Counted from the first letter of the stretch, positions 7,647 through 16,252 are shown. The stretch: 29,015 bases of DNA from JBOFCO01 sp051646105 (GCA_051646105.1 JBOFCO010000113.1:1-29015); one strand, 5' to 3'. Numbers and translations: made by a program. Notes: a model not told the origin generated them from the letters alone.

Positions 7647-7694
7647 GCCCCATGCTTTCCCAATGCGGCGCCGATGTCACCCCCGAAAGACGGT

Positions 7695-8033
7695 CTACGC
7701 CGCTGCCAGTTCGTCCCAGCAGGCCAGCGCATGCGCGGCATACATCACCGTCGGACCACCACCCATCTGGATCGACATGGCCAGCACATCGCCCAGTTCC
7801 TCGCGCGTGGCACCGGATTTCATCAGCGCCTCGACATGGAAGTTGATGCAGGGCTCACACCGCTGCGAAATGGCGATGCCCAGCGCCACATATTCCTTTT
7901 CCTTCACGGAAAGGGGGCCATTGTCCTTGACGGCTTTCGACAGGGTGGCAAAGCCCTGCGTGGCTTCAGGAATCGCCTTGTACATCACGCGCAGTTCGGC
8001 GCGCATCTCGTCGATCTTGGCCTTGTATGACAT
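7695..8033 (-). CDS. carboxymuconolactone decarboxylase/AhpD-like protein
   Basis: Encodes 112 aa, a typical single-domain length. The redox motif CEPC (Cys59, Cys62) followed by His66 (CEPCINFHV), with a Glu about 12 residues before it, is the AhpD-type active site; members act as thiol-dependent peroxidase partners or related hydroperoxide-reducing proteins. The C-terminal helix GGGPTVMYAAHAL is also characteristic. The presence of both cysteines favours the redox (AhpD-like) branch over the lactone decarboxylase branch. A 14-bp palindrome sits 34 bp upstream of the start and suggests control by a dimeric regulator. The substrate is not identifiable. Confidence 0.88.
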   Translation of the reverse strand: MSYKAKIDEMRAELRVMYKAIPEATQGFATLSKAVKDNGPLSVKEKEYVALGIAISQRCEPCINFHVEALMKSGATREELGDVLAMSIQMGGGPTVMYAAHALACWDELAAA

Positions 8034-8066
8034 GGTTGGGCTCCATCTTCTGATGGCCTCGACATA

Positions 8067-8080
8067 TTCAATAAATTGAA
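8067..8080. promoter_or_regulatory. palindromic operator candidate upstream of the AhpD-like gene
   Basis: TTCAAT-AA-ATTGAA is a perfect 14-bp AT-rich dyad in a GC-rich background, 34 bp before the start of the AhpD-like gene and just after the stop of the upstream flavoprotein gene. Its position suits a MarR-, TetR- or LysR-type site; the regulator is not in this window. Confidence 0.45.
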
Positions 8081-8084
8081 AGTG

Positions 8085-9158
8085 TCAACCCGCGAAGCGA
8101 TCAGGCGATACGGCGGCGATCAGTGCAGCATCGAAATCCGGGGCATTGCTGCACAGAAGGTCGGCGGCCAGCGCGGCAGTGCCAAAGCAGGACTGAAATC
8201 CATACCCCCCCTGCCCGGCAAGCCAGAAGAACCCCGCAACAGCGGGATCGAAACCGATCACGGGGCAGCGGTCGGGCGCAAAACAGCGCAGGCCTGCCCA
8301 TGTTGCCAACAGACGGGTGACGGGCAGGGTTACCATCTCCTCGTATCGCGCCAGACCTTCGGCTATCACCATGTCGTCGGCCCAGGCGTCATGCGGGGCC
8401 ATCGGATCCTCGTCAGCGGGGGAAACGATCAACGCACCCGCATCCGGTTTTGCATACCAGCTTTCGCCCGCGCCGATCACCATCGGCCAACCGGCCGGGT
8501 CGTGCGGCGCAACCGGGATGCGCGCCATCGACCGGCGCAATGCAGACAGGCCCAGCGGCGCGGCGCCGGCCAAAGCGGCGACCTGATCAGCCCATGCCCC
8601 GGCCGCGTTGACCACGACCGGCGCCGAGAACTCTCCCTGTGGAGTCGCCACCCGCCAGCCGGCACCGTCGCGTGAAACGGACTGGACCGGCGCACCCGTG
8701 ACGATCTGCCCGCCTGCGGTGCGCAAGGCCCGTGTGAAATCCTGCAAAAGGCGGTCTGTATCGATATCCCAGGCATGATCGGCATAAGCCGCACGCAGGA
8801 CCGTATCAGGGTTCAGGATCGGCATGATACCGCAGGCGTCGGGCACCGGGATTTCCGCCAGTTCAAGGTCACGACAATCGGCATCGAACAGGCTGTCCTG
8901 CCCTGACGCACCGATCAGCATCATCCCGCGCGGTGTCAGATATCCGCCCGCGCGCAGGCTTTCGCCACTGGCTTTGCTCAGCGCAACGACCGGCGACAGG
9001 CCATAATAAGGTTCATACATCGCCGCAGATCGCGCCGAAGCCTGCGATGCCAGATGTGCCTCCGTTTCCAGCAGCGTAACGCGGGCGCGGCCAGCAAGCG
9101 CAGCGCCAAGCGAAAGCCCCGCCACACCGCCCCCGATTATGAGAATATCCGTAGCCAT
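8085..9158 (-). CDS. FAD-dependent D-amino acid dehydrogenase-like protein (DauA-like)
   Basis: Encodes 357 aa of the DAO family. The start at 9158 puts the FAD-binding ILIIGGGVAGLSLGAAL next to the N-terminus as expected; an ATG-like start 24 nt upstream adds a tail without meaning. SARSAAMYEPYYG (residues about 46-58), VVVNAAGAWAD near the middle, the SPADEDPMAPHDAW stretch and the C-terminal TWAGLRCFAPD...FFWLAGQGGYGFQ follow the D-arginine dehydrogenase (DauA) pattern as I recall it. The likely reaction is oxidative deamination of a D-amino acid with electrons passed to a quinone or dye-type acceptor; the exact substrate is not certain. It starts 41 bp after the sqr stop and may be co-transcribed. 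Confidence 0.85.
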   Translation of the reverse strand: MATDILIIGGGVAGLSLGAALAGRARVTLLETEAHLASQASARSAAMYEPYYGLSPVVALSKASGESLRAGGYLTPRGMMLIGASGQDSLFDADCRDLELAEIPVPDACGIMPILNPDTVLRAAYADHAWDIDTDRLLQDFTRALRTAGGQIVTGAPVQSVSRDGAGWRVATPQGEFSAPVVVNAAGAWADQVAALAGAAPLGLSALRRSMARIPVAPHDPAGWPMVIGAGESWYAKPDAGALIVSPADEDPMAPHDAWADDMVIAEGLARYEEMVTLPVTRLLATWAGLRCFAPDRCPVIGFDPAVAGFFWLAGQGGYGFQSCFGTAALAADLLCSNAPDFDAALIAAVSPDRFAG

Positions 9159-9199
9159 CCCCAAGGCTTGAACGGAGCGCAAACGGAAGGCAAGGGCAA

Positions 9200-10486
9200 T
9201 CAGCCGCTGCTTGTCGCTTTCAGTTTGTCGATGCCCAGCATCTTCATCGCGGCCTTTTCATAGTAGGGTTCCGAAGTCCCCTTCCTGAGCTTGCGCAGGA
9301 AGTATTTCTCGAATCCGATCTTGGCCAGGTGCACCCATTTTCCCGACGACGACCAGTTCACATTGCGGGGCGGAATCTGGGGTTGCGCGACAAAGGCGAT
9401 GCCGCTGTCGCCGAAATCAGCAAGACAGACGGCGTTCCATGTGCCGACCTGATCGGGCGCGCGTCCGCGCACCAGATTACCGATGTTATGCGCGGTGGCG
9501 GTGACCATGCTTTCGATCATGAATCCGGTTTTGGGCACACCGCAGGGCACCGGTGTCTGCCCCATCGGCGGGATCGCCACGCAGACCCCGACGGCAAAGA
9601 CGTTGGGATATTTCGGATTGCGCTGGTGCTTGTCGACGATGGTGAAGCCGCGCGGGTTCGATAGCCCCTCGATCCCGGAAACCGCCTTGATACCGCGAAA
9701 GGCGGGCAGCATCATCGAAAAGGCAAAGGGCAGTTCCTTTTCGGTCTTCACGCTGCCGTCGTCGGCGATTTCCTCGACCGTCATCTTCCCCGCCTCGACC
9801 TTTTTCACGCGGGTCGAGGTCATCCACTTGATGTGCTTGCCGCGCATCTCGGATTCCAGCAGCCCCTTGGTATCGCCCACCCCGTCAAGGCCCAGATGCC
9901 CGACATAGGGTTCCGCGGTGACAAAGGTCATCGGCACCCGGTCCCGCAGCTTTGCCTTGCGCAGCGCGGTTTCCACGATGAACAGGAATTCATAGGCCGG
10001 ACCAAAACACGATGCGCCCTGTGCCGCGCCGATAACGACCGGGCCAGGGTTTTTCACAAGCTGCTCGAATACGCTCCGTGCCTGTTCGGCATGATCGATG
10101 TGGCAGACGGATTGGGTATGACCGCCATGCGGACCAAGGCCCTCGATCTCGTCAAAGGCCAGTTCCGGTCCTGTGGCGACCACGATGTAATCGTAGCTGA
10201 TCGATGTCCCGTCGACCAGTTCCACGCGGTTCTCCTGCGGGTGCAATCGCTCTGCCGCCACTGCCTTGAAGTCGATGTTGCGCTTTGCCATGGTCGGGGC
10301 AAGATCGATGCTGATGTCCTTGCGGTCACGCCAGCCGACGGCCACCCACGGATTTGAAGGGACGAAGTGATACTTCGGATCCTTGGTTATGACCGTGATC
10401 CGGTCTTCTGCCCGCAACTGGTCACGCAATTCATAGGCCATGATGGCCCCGCCCAACCCTGCGCCCAGCACCACGACATGCGCCAT
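9200..10486 (-). CDS. sqr: sulfide:quinone oxidoreductase
   Basis: Encodes 428 aa and oxidises sulfide, passing electrons to the quinone pool at the membrane. The start at 10486 (MAHVVVLGAGLGGAIMAYEL) has a strong GGGGAGG ribosome site; a 28-residue upstream extension in frame is promoter DNA. The FAD dinucleotide motif is residues 6-19. Three cysteines match the catalytic set of the R. capsulatus enzyme: Cys128 (SVCHIDHAE), Cys160 (GASCFGPAYEF) and Cys354 (NAVCLADFGD). The C-terminal WVHLAKIGFEKYF is the amphipathic membrane-contact region. Two dyads upstream suggest repression, probably by an ArsR-type sulfide sensor (SqrR/BigR). No rhodanese or persulfide dioxygenase gene is adjacent. Confidence 0.96.
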   Translation of the reverse strand: MAHVVVLGAGLGGAIMAYELRDQLRAEDRITVITKDPKYHFVPSNPWVAVGWRDRKDISIDLAPTMAKRNIDFKAVAAERLHPQENRVELVDGTSISYDYIVVATGPELAFDEIEGLGPHGGHTQSVCHIDHAEQARSVFEQLVKNPGPVVIGAAQGASCFGPAYEFLFIVETALRKAKLRDRVPMTFVTAEPYVGHLGLDGVGDTKGLLESEMRGKHIKWMTSTRVKKVEAGKMTVEEIADDGSVKTEKELPFAFSMMLPAFRGIKAVSGIEGLSNPRGFTIVDKHQRNPKYPNVFAVGVCVAIPPMGQTPVPCGVPKTGFMIESMVTATAHNIGNLVRGRAPDQVGTWNAVCLADFGDSGIAFVAQPQIPPRNVNWSSSGKWVHLAKIGFEKYFLRKLRKGTSEPYYEKAAMKMLGIDKLKATSSG

Positions 10487-10512
10487 CGAGTGTCCTCCCC
10501 TACACCTGCAAC

Positions 10513-10534
10513 ACATATATAAATACGAATATGT
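10513..10534. promoter_or_regulatory. AT-rich operator candidate over the sqr promoter
   Basis: ACATAT (10513-10518) and ATATGT (10529-10534) form a perfect 6-bp dyad with 10 bp between, overlapping the proposed -10 of sqr. AT-rich dyads of this kind are bound by ArsR-family regulators such as BigR/SqrR; an exact match to their consensus is not claimed. Confidence 0.55.
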
Positions 10535-10547
10535 TTGATTGAAGCAA
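10520..10547 (-). promoter_or_regulatory. candidate sqr promoter
   Basis: On the minus strand TTGCTT (10547-10542) and TATTTA (10525-10520) are 16 bp apart; TTTATA two bases upstream of that -10 is an alternative. Both flanking dyads overlap these boxes. The leader to the sqr start would be about 25 nt. Confidence 0.45.
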
Positions 10548-10552
10548 TCAAA
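10534..10552. promoter_or_regulatory. second dyad at the sqr promoter -35 region
   Basis: TTTGATTG (10534-10541), AAG, CAATCAAA (10545-10552) is a perfect 8-bp-arm palindrome. It abuts the first dyad and covers the proposed -35 of sqr, so it may be a second operator of the same or a different regulator. Confidence 0.55.
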
Positions 10553-10568
10553 TTCTTTCGCGAAGCGC

Positions 10569-10609
10569 AAAACGGAAAAGGCCCGCCATACCGGCGGGCC
10601 TTCCGTTTT
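10569..10609 (-). terminator. hairpin terminator of the purine transport operon
   Basis: GGCCCGCC (10580-10587) pairs with GGCGGGCC (10593-10600) around a 5-nt loop, and the outer AAAACGGAA/TTCCGTTTT arms extend the stem with a 2-nt bulge. T-rich tails on both strands make it potentially bidirectional; it follows the BMP gene by about 16 nt. Confidence 0.88.
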
Positions 10610-10625
10610 CGCTATCCGGCAAAGA

Positions 10626-11702
10626 TTACTGGGGAATATCCCCTACGATCCCTTCGACAAAGAAGTTCATACCCGCCAGCGTGCCGTCATCGGCGACTTC
10701 GCCCTCGGCCAGCCAGGCGCTGCCATCCTGCTTGTTCAGCGGGCCGGTAAACGGATGATAGCTCTTGTCAGCGATCTTGGCCGCAAGCGCTTCGGCCTCG
10801 GCCTTCACTTCTGCAGGAACTGCTTCGGTGATCTCGCCGATCTCGACCGCGCCCTCGCCAATGCCGTCCCATGTGTCCTTGCTTTCCCAGGTTCCATCCA
10901 GAACGGCCTGCACGCGCTGCACATAATAGGGTGCCCAGTTGTCAACGATGGAAGAAACCCGCGGGCTGGGCGCATATGACATCATGTCGGATGCCTGACC
11001 AAAGCCGATGACGCCGGGGGTTTCCGCTGCCTTGGCCAGCGGTGCCGTGGAATCCGTATGGGCAAGGATCACGTCAACACCCTGCTCGACCAGCGCCGCA
11101 GCAGCGTCGGCCTCTTTCGCGGGATCGAACCAGGTATAGGCCCAGACCACCTTGATCTCGACATTCGGGTTCACCTTTTTCGCGTGGATAAAGGTGGAAT
11201 TGATGCCCTGGATCACCTCGGGGATCGGGAACGATCCGATATAGCCGATCTTGTTCGACTTGGTCATCCGGCCCGCGATGGTGCCCATGACGGCGCGGCC
11301 TTCGTAAAAGCGCGCGTTATAGGTGGAAACGTTCGGTGTGTTCCGCTTGTAACCCGTCGCGTGCTCGAATTTCACATCCGGAAACTTGGCGGCCACATTG
11401 TTGGTGGCGTCCATGTAGCCGAAGGATGTGGTAAAGATCAGGTCGACCCCCGACATCGCCATCTGCGTCAGCACGCGTTCCGCATCGGCACCTTCGGGAA
11501 CGCTTTCGATATAGCTCGTCTCGACCTTGTCGCCGAACTGTTCTTCGACCGCCAGACGGCCCTGATCGTGCTGATAGGACCACCCCAGATCCCCGATCGG
11601 GCCGACATAGATGAACCCGACCTTCAGCGGGTCCTGTGCCAGCGCCGCGCCGCCAAGGCCAAAGGCCATTGCGGCGCTGGCAAGAAGTGTCTTCAGTCGC
11701 AT
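10626..11702 (-). CDS. BMP family ABC transporter substrate-binding protein (purine/nucleoside)
   Basis: Encodes 358 aa. Residues 1-22 are a Sec signal peptide ending AALA before Gln23, so the product is periplasmic. The mature protein shows the Bmp/PnrA fold: KVGFIYVGPIGDLGWSYQHDQG at the start, GVDLIFTTSFGYMDA, FEHATGYKRN, YIGSFPIPEVIQGINS, and VDVILAHTDSTAPL. The family binds purine nucleosides or nucleobases and delivers them to the importer. It is the last gene of the operon, 45 bp after the second permease. The neighbouring xdh genes make a purine base or nucleoside the likely ligand; this is inferred, not read from residues. A hairpin terminator follows. Confidence 0.93.
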   Translation of the reverse strand: MRLKTLLASAAMAFGLGGAALAQDPLKVGFIYVGPIGDLGWSYQHDQGRLAVEEQFGDKVETSYIESVPEGADAERVLTQMAMSGVDLIFTTSFGYMDATNNVAAKFPDVKFEHATGYKRNTPNVSTYNARFYEGRAVMGTIAGRMTKSNKIGYIGSFPIPEVIQGINSTFIHAKKVNPNVEIKVVWAYTWFDPAKEADAAAALVEQGVDVILAHTDSTAPLAKAAETPGVIGFGQASDMMSYAPSPRVSSIVDNWAPYYVQRVQAVLDGTWESKDTWDGIGEGAVEIGEITEAVPAEVKAEAEALAAKIADKSYHPFTGPLNKQDGSAWLAEGEVADDGTLAGMNFFVEGIVGDIPQ

Positions 11703-11747
11703 TGTATCCCCCTGTTATCGGGCCAATGACGGCCCCGGTTTGCTGCC

Positions 11748-12680
11748 TCAGGTCGAGGCGTGGAAAGCCCGCCCAAGCGAGGCAGGCGCGTTCATCGATG
11801 CCCTGCCCCGGCGGGAAGACATCACGACAAGCACGAGTATGGTTATCAGGTAAGGCGCGGTCGACAACAGTTCCACCGGTATGGCGACGCCAGCCGCCTG
11901 AAGATTCAGTTGCAACACGGTAATGCCGCCGAACAGATAGGCACCAACCAATACCCGAAATGGACGCCAGGCCCCGAACACCACGATTGCCAGTGCGATC
12001 CAGCCCGCACCGGCGGTCATTCCTTCCGTCCACTGCGGCACCCGCACAAGGCTGAGATATGCGCCGCCCAGCCCGGCCAGCGCGCCGCCAAAGGCAATCG
12101 CCGCGAACCGCACCCGGATTACCTTGTAGCCAAGCGCATGGGCGGCATCGTGATTTTCACCCACCGCCCGCAACACGAGCCCGCCCCGGCTGTGGTTCAG
12201 GAAATACCACGTGACCCCGACCAGCAGCAGGGAGACATAGACCATCGGGTCATGGTTCAGCAGGATCGGGCCGATGACGGGAAGATCGGACAGGGCGCCA
12301 AGATCGATCTTCGGCACAGGCGGCGATTTCAGCCCCGAATAGCTTTGTCCGACCAGCGCTGAAAACCCCAGCCCGAAAAGAGTCAGCGCCAGCCCCGTCG
12401 CCACCTGGTTCGACAGGAAATACTGCGTCAGCACAGCAAAGATCATCGACAGGGCCGCCCCCGCCAGCGCCGCCGCGATAAATCCCAGCATGGCCGAACC
12501 GCTGTCAACAGCCACGGCAAAGCCTGTCACCGCGCCGACGATCATCATGCCTTCGACCCCAAGGTTCAGCACGCCTGCTTTTTCCACGACCAGTTCGCCA
12601 AGGGCCGCCAGCAGGATCGGGGTCGATGCCGCCATCAGCAGCACGATCAGTGAAACCGGATTGATGCCCAGGAAATCCAT
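11748..12680 (-). CDS. ABC transporter permease (YufQ/NupQ-type)
   Basis: Encodes 310 aa, nearly all hydrophobic, with about eight to ten membrane segments. VVEKAGVLNLGVEGMMIVGA (residues about 29-48) is the classic motif of the second permease in BMP-type nucleoside importers, and GENHDAAHALGYKVIRVRFAAIAFGG is the coupling-loop region that touches the ATPase. Its start overlaps the stop of the previous permease by one base, so the two are translationally coupled. It forms the heterodimeric inner-membrane channel with that permease. The C-terminal tail is basic and cytoplasmic. Confidence 0.93.
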   Translation of the reverse strand: MDFLGINPVSLIVLLMAASTPILLAALGELVVEKAGVLNLGVEGMMIVGAVTGFAVAVDSGSAMLGFIAAALAGAALSMIFAVLTQYFLSNQVATGLALTLFGLGFSALVGQSYSGLKSPPVPKIDLGALSDLPVIGPILLNHDPMVYVSLLLVGVTWYFLNHSRGGLVLRAVGENHDAAHALGYKVIRVRFAAIAFGGALAGLGGAYLSLVRVPQWTEGMTAGAGWIALAIVVFGAWRPFRVLVGAYLFGGITVLQLNLQAAGVAIPVELLSTAPYLITILVLVVMSSRRGRASMNAPASLGRAFHAST

Positions 12681-13762
12681 CAGGCAGCCCCCGCCCTGCG
12701 CAACCTGATGCGGAAATTCGACATCACATCAAAGGCCAGCAGAAAGAACAGCAGCAAGCCCTGAAACGCCTGAACGGCAGATGCGGGCAGGCCAAGCTGC
12801 AACTGTGCAAGTTCACCCCCGATATAGGTCAGCGCCATCAACAGCCCTGCCAGAAGGATGCCGATCGGGTGCAGGCGTCCAAGAAAGGCGACGATGATCG
12901 CGGTAAAGCCATAGCCGGTGTTGAAATCCGTGCTTAGCTGCCCCGCCGGGCCAGTCAGTTCAAACAACCCGGCCAGTCCGGCCAGCCCCCCCGATATCCC
13001 CATGCAAAGCGCGATCAACGCCGCCGAATTCACGCCCGCGAAGCGCGCGGCACGCGGCGATTGCCCTGCCACCCTGATCTGGAAGCCAAGCATGTGCCGG
13101 GTCAGCAGCACCTGGGCCAGCACGACAGCCAGCAGCGCGGCAACCCCGCCCCAGTGCAGACCCGTGCCCACGATCATTTCCGGATTTGCAGCGGCAGGAT
13201 ATTGCGACAGGTTGCGGCTGCCCGGAAAACCCATCCCTTCGGGGTTTTTCAGTGGCCCGAGCGAGACCCAGGCCAACAGGTTCTGGGCAACATAGACCAG
13301 CATCAGGGACACAAGGATTTCGCTTGTCCCGAACCGCACGCGCAGAAAGGCCGGGATCATCGCCCAGGCAATCCCCCCCAGCGCCGCAGCCAGAACCATC
13401 AGCGGAAAGATGAACCAACTCTCGGCAGGGTAAAAGGCAAGACCCACCGCTCCGCCACAGATCGCCCCAAGGATATACTGCCCCTCGGCGCCGATATTCC
13501 ATATTCCCGCGCGAAACCCCAGCGACAGGCCAATGGCGATCAGGATCAACGGACCCGCCTTCACCAGAAGCTGCGGGCGCGAATAGCTGGCGAATTCACC
13601 GAAGAGCGGATCCCAGAAGATCGTTCTTATGGCCAGAAACGGGTTGGCCCCCAACGCGGCGAACATCAAGCCGCCCGCGATCATCGTGGCCAGAACCGCC
13701 AGAGGCGGCGTTGCCACCGTCCACGCACGCGAGGGGGTCGGACGTTTCTCAAGCCGGAACAT
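12680..13762 (-). CDS. ABC transporter permease (YufP/NupP-type)
   Basis: Encodes 360 aa from the ATG at 13762; a GTG six bases upstream is an alternative, and a GGAG lies 10 or 4 nt before them. The N-terminus is basic and cytoplasmic (FRLEKRPTPSR), followed by a first membrane helix and a large set of helices. AGIWNIGAEGQYILGAICGG is the family motif matching the one in the partner permease, and GQSPRAARFAGVNSA is the ATPase coupling loop. Together they form the membrane channel of a purine/nucleoside importer. The gene overlaps the end of the ATPase gene by about 14 nt, a sign of coupled translation. Confidence 0.92.
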   Translation of the reverse strand: MFRLEKRPTPSRAWTVATPPLAVLATMIAGGLMFAALGANPFLAIRTIFWDPLFGEFASYSRPQLLVKAGPLILIAIGLSLGFRAGIWNIGAEGQYILGAICGGAVGLAFYPAESWFIFPLMVLAAALGGIAWAMIPAFLRVRFGTSEILVSLMLVYVAQNLLAWVSLGPLKNPEGMGFPGSRNLSQYPAAANPEMIVGTGLHWGGVAALLAVVLAQVLLTRHMLGFQIRVAGQSPRAARFAGVNSAALIALCMGISGGLAGLAGLFELTGPAGQLSTDFNTGYGFTAIIVAFLGRLHPIGILLAGLLMALTYIGGELAQLQLGLPASAVQAFQGLLLFFLLAFDVMSNFRIRLRRAGAA

Positions 13763-15293
13763 GGGCACCCGTCTCCATCTCGTGCATGCCGTGGGCGCCG
13801 CCCATCATCAGACCGATTTCCGCGATGCTCAAACCACGTGTTGGCCGGGGCTGCGACAACCTGCCTTCGTTCAATGCTGCGAAGTTATCGGCAATCTCCA
13901 GCAATTCATCCAGATCCTGACTGATCACCACAATGGCCGCGCCCTGTGCCGCAAGGTCAAGCAACGTCTGCCGGATCGAGGCCGCTGCCGAAGCATCCAC
14001 CCCCCATGTCGGCTGGTTCACCACCAGCACCTCGGGCCGCTGCATCACTTCCCTGCCGATGACGAACTTCTGCAGATTGCCACCCGACAGCGCACGCGCC
14101 GCAACCCCCGGCCCCGGCGTGCGCACATCGAAACCCGCGATCACCCGTTCTGCGAAAGTGCGTGCGGCAGCCCAGTTGATGAACCCGCGCCGAGCAAGCC
14201 CTTCGCGCCGTGCCGCAGTCAGCAGGGCATTCTCTGTCAGACTCATATCCGGTGCAGCGGCATGCCCCAACCGCTCTTCCGGAGCGGCCAGCAAGCCAAG
14301 TTCCCGTCTCGCACCGGGGCCAAGATGACCAACTTCCTGATCTTTCAGGATCACGGCCCCCGGCAAGCTGCGCAGCTCCCCCGACAATGCGGCCAGAAGT
14401 TCATCCTGCCCGTTCCCCGCCACGCCGCCGATCCCGAGCACCTCACCCGCACGCACGGTCAGGGAAATATCCCGCAGCGTGGTGCCAAATTCCGTCGCGG
14501 GGCGCGCCGAAAGCCCCCGCACGGCAAGCAATGCGTCGCCCGCTGACTGGTTGGGGCGCTGCGGCGGCTGCAGCTTTGCCCCCACCATCATCTCGGCCAG
14601 CTCGCTTGCAGATTTCTCGCGCGGGTCACAGTACCCGACCACCTTGCCATGGCGCAGAACCGTCGCCGCGCCGCACAGCGCCCGGATTTCCTCCAGCTTG
14701 TGACTGATGTACAGGATCGAAACCCCCTCAGCCGCCAGTTTGCGCAGGGTATGGAACAGGATCTCCACCTCCTGCGGGGTCAGGACCGAAGTTGGTTCGT
14801 CCATCACAAGAAGGCGCGGGTCCTGCAACAGGCACCGGATGATCTCTACCCGCTGCCGCTCTCCCGCCGACAGGTCGCCCACGCGCCGCAGCGGATCAAG
14901 CGGCAGGCCATAGGCCTCCGATACCTCGCGGATGCGGCGCGACAGTTCGCGCGGGGGCGGGGCGTTTTCCATGCCAAGCGCCACGTTTTCCGCAACGTTC
15001 AGCGCCTCGAACAGCGAAAAGTGCTGAAACACCATCGCCACGCCAGCCATTCGGGCATCGCGCGGTGCGGCAGGGGCGTAAGTTCCACCATTCAGCAGCA
15101 TTCGTCCGCTGTCAGGACGCACCAGCCCATAGATCGTTTTGACCAGCGTCGACTTGCCTGCGCCATTCTCGCCCAAAAGCGCATGCACCTCGCCTTTTTG
15201 CACCGCGAAGGACACATCGTCATTGGCGACAACGCCGGGATAGGCCTTGCGCAGCCCTTCGACACTCAGAAGAGGGCCATTCGCTCCTGTCAC
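13749..15293 (-). CDS. double-domain ABC transporter ATPase (YufO/NupO-type)
   Basis: Encodes 514 aa with two fused nucleotide-binding domains, the layout used by sugar and BMP-type nucleoside importers. The first domain is complete: Walker A GENGAGKST (41-49), signature LSAGERQRVEI, Walker B LLVMDEPTSVL. The second is degenerate, as usual for the family: the Walker A region reads GVAGNGQDEL without the GKS/T, the signature is LSGGNLQKFVI, and the Walker B ends VVNQPTWGVD instead of DEP. Only the first site is likely to hydrolyse ATP fully. The gene overlaps xdhC by 4 nt (ATGA) and the next permease by about 14 nt, tying purine oxidation to uptake in one message. Confidence 0.95.
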   Translation of the reverse strand: MTGANGPLLSVEGLRKAYPGVVANDDVSFAVQKGEVHALLGENGAGKSTLVKTIYGLVRPDSGRMLLNGGTYAPAAPRDARMAGVAMVFQHFSLFEALNVAENVALGMENAPPPRELSRRIREVSEAYGLPLDPLRRVGDLSAGERQRVEIIRCLLQDPRLLVMDEPTSVLTPQEVEILFHTLRKLAAEGVSILYISHKLEEIRALCGAATVLRHGKVVGYCDPREKSASELAEMMVGAKLQPPQRPNQSAGDALLAVRGLSARPATEFGTTLRDISLTVRAGEVLGIGGVAGNGQDELLAALSGELRSLPGAVILKDQEVGHLGPGARRELGLLAAPEERLGHAAAPDMSLTENALLTAARREGLARRGFINWAAARTFAERVIAGFDVRTPGPGVAARALSGGNLQKFVIGREVMQRPEVLVVNQPTWGVDASAAASIRQTLLDLAAQGAAIVVISQDLDELLEIADNFAALNEGRLSQPRPTRGLSIAEIGLMMGGAHGMHEMETGAHVPA

Positions 15294-16252
15294 TGTCCCA
15301 CCTCCTCCCTCAATTCACGGCGTCCGGGTCGTTGCAAAAGACTGGCCGCCACACCAACGGCAATCGCATGGGGATGTTTGCCCAGTGCCGGATCGCCGAT
15401 CGGGCAGACGATCCGTGCAATCTGCGGTTCAGGGTGACCCAGCGATGACAGCCGCGCCCGGAACCGGGCCCATTTCGTTGCGGATCCGATCAGTCCGGCG
15501 CTGCGAAAGGGTCGTTGCAGGATCGCGTGGCACAGGGCCAGATCGAGTTCATGCGAATAGGTAACGACCAGATGCTCCGCGTCGGGTGGGGCAAGACGGG
15601 CCAACGCGGGCGGATCATCGGAAATGCAGGGCATGACGGCTTCGGGGATGCCATCGGGAAACCGCACGGCGGATGTATCGACCCAAGTGATGCTGAAATC
15701 CGGCAATGGTGACAGCACCGAAACCAGCGCCCGCCCGACATGGCCCGCCCCCCACAGCCACAACGACCGCGAGGGCCGGGCAATGGGTTCGACCATCCAG
15801 CCCTGCACAAGCCGGGCACCGGTCAACACGCCAGCGCCGCGTGCATCGGTCAGCAGGCGGCGCACGGCCAGCGGCATGTCCCCCGCGCCAGCAAGAACCG
15901 GACGGGCGTAAAGCCCGCAGTCGGGGATCGTGGCCAGATCGGCAGCGGAAAACACCTCTGTCAACAGCACGACAGCCCCGCCACAGCACTGGCCCAGCGA
16001 CGGACCGAGGGCATGGCGATCCAGCATGGGGGGGACAGGATCTTCGGGCCGCGCCAGCCTGTCCCGCGCCTCGCGGGCCGCCAGGTGTTCCAGCGCGCCG
16101 CCGCCGATGGTGCCCGACTGGCCGCCCGCCCAGACCAGCATTGCGGCGCCCGTCTCGCGCGGGGCGGAACCGCTGATCATCGCCACAACCACGCGCGCGA
16201 CACGGCCTTGGGCCGCAATGCATGCTGCAAGCTCTGTGCGATCGATACTCAT
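15290..16252 (-). CDS. xdhC: xanthine dehydrogenase accessory protein XdhC
   Basis: Encodes 320 aa. XdhC binds molybdenum cofactor, promotes its sulfuration and hands it to XdhB, without being part of the final enzyme. The N-terminal XdhC/CoxI domain shows VVVAMISGSAPRETGAAMLVW and GTIGGGALE, with GQCCGG near residue 107 as the cofactor-binding cysteine motif. A C-terminal Rossmann domain carries LWLWGAGHVGRAL (about 164-176), and GLIGSATKWARFRARL is also typical. It overlaps xdhB upstream and the ATPase downstream by 4 nt each. Length is normal. Confidence 0.94.
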   Translation of the reverse strand: MSIDRTELAACIAAQGRVARVVVAMISGSAPRETGAAMLVWAGGQSGTIGGGALEHLAAREARDRLARPEDPVPPMLDRHALGPSLGQCCGGAVVLLTEVFSAADLATIPDCGLYARPVLAGAGDMPLAVRRLLTDARGAGVLTGARLVQGWMVEPIARPSRSLWLWGAGHVGRALVSVLSPLPDFSITWVDTSAVRFPDGIPEAVMPCISDDPPALARLAPPDAEHLVVTYSHELDLALCHAILQRPFRSAGLIGSATKWARFRARLSSLGHPEPQIARIVCPIGDPALGKHPHAIAVGVAASLLQRPGRRELREEVGQ

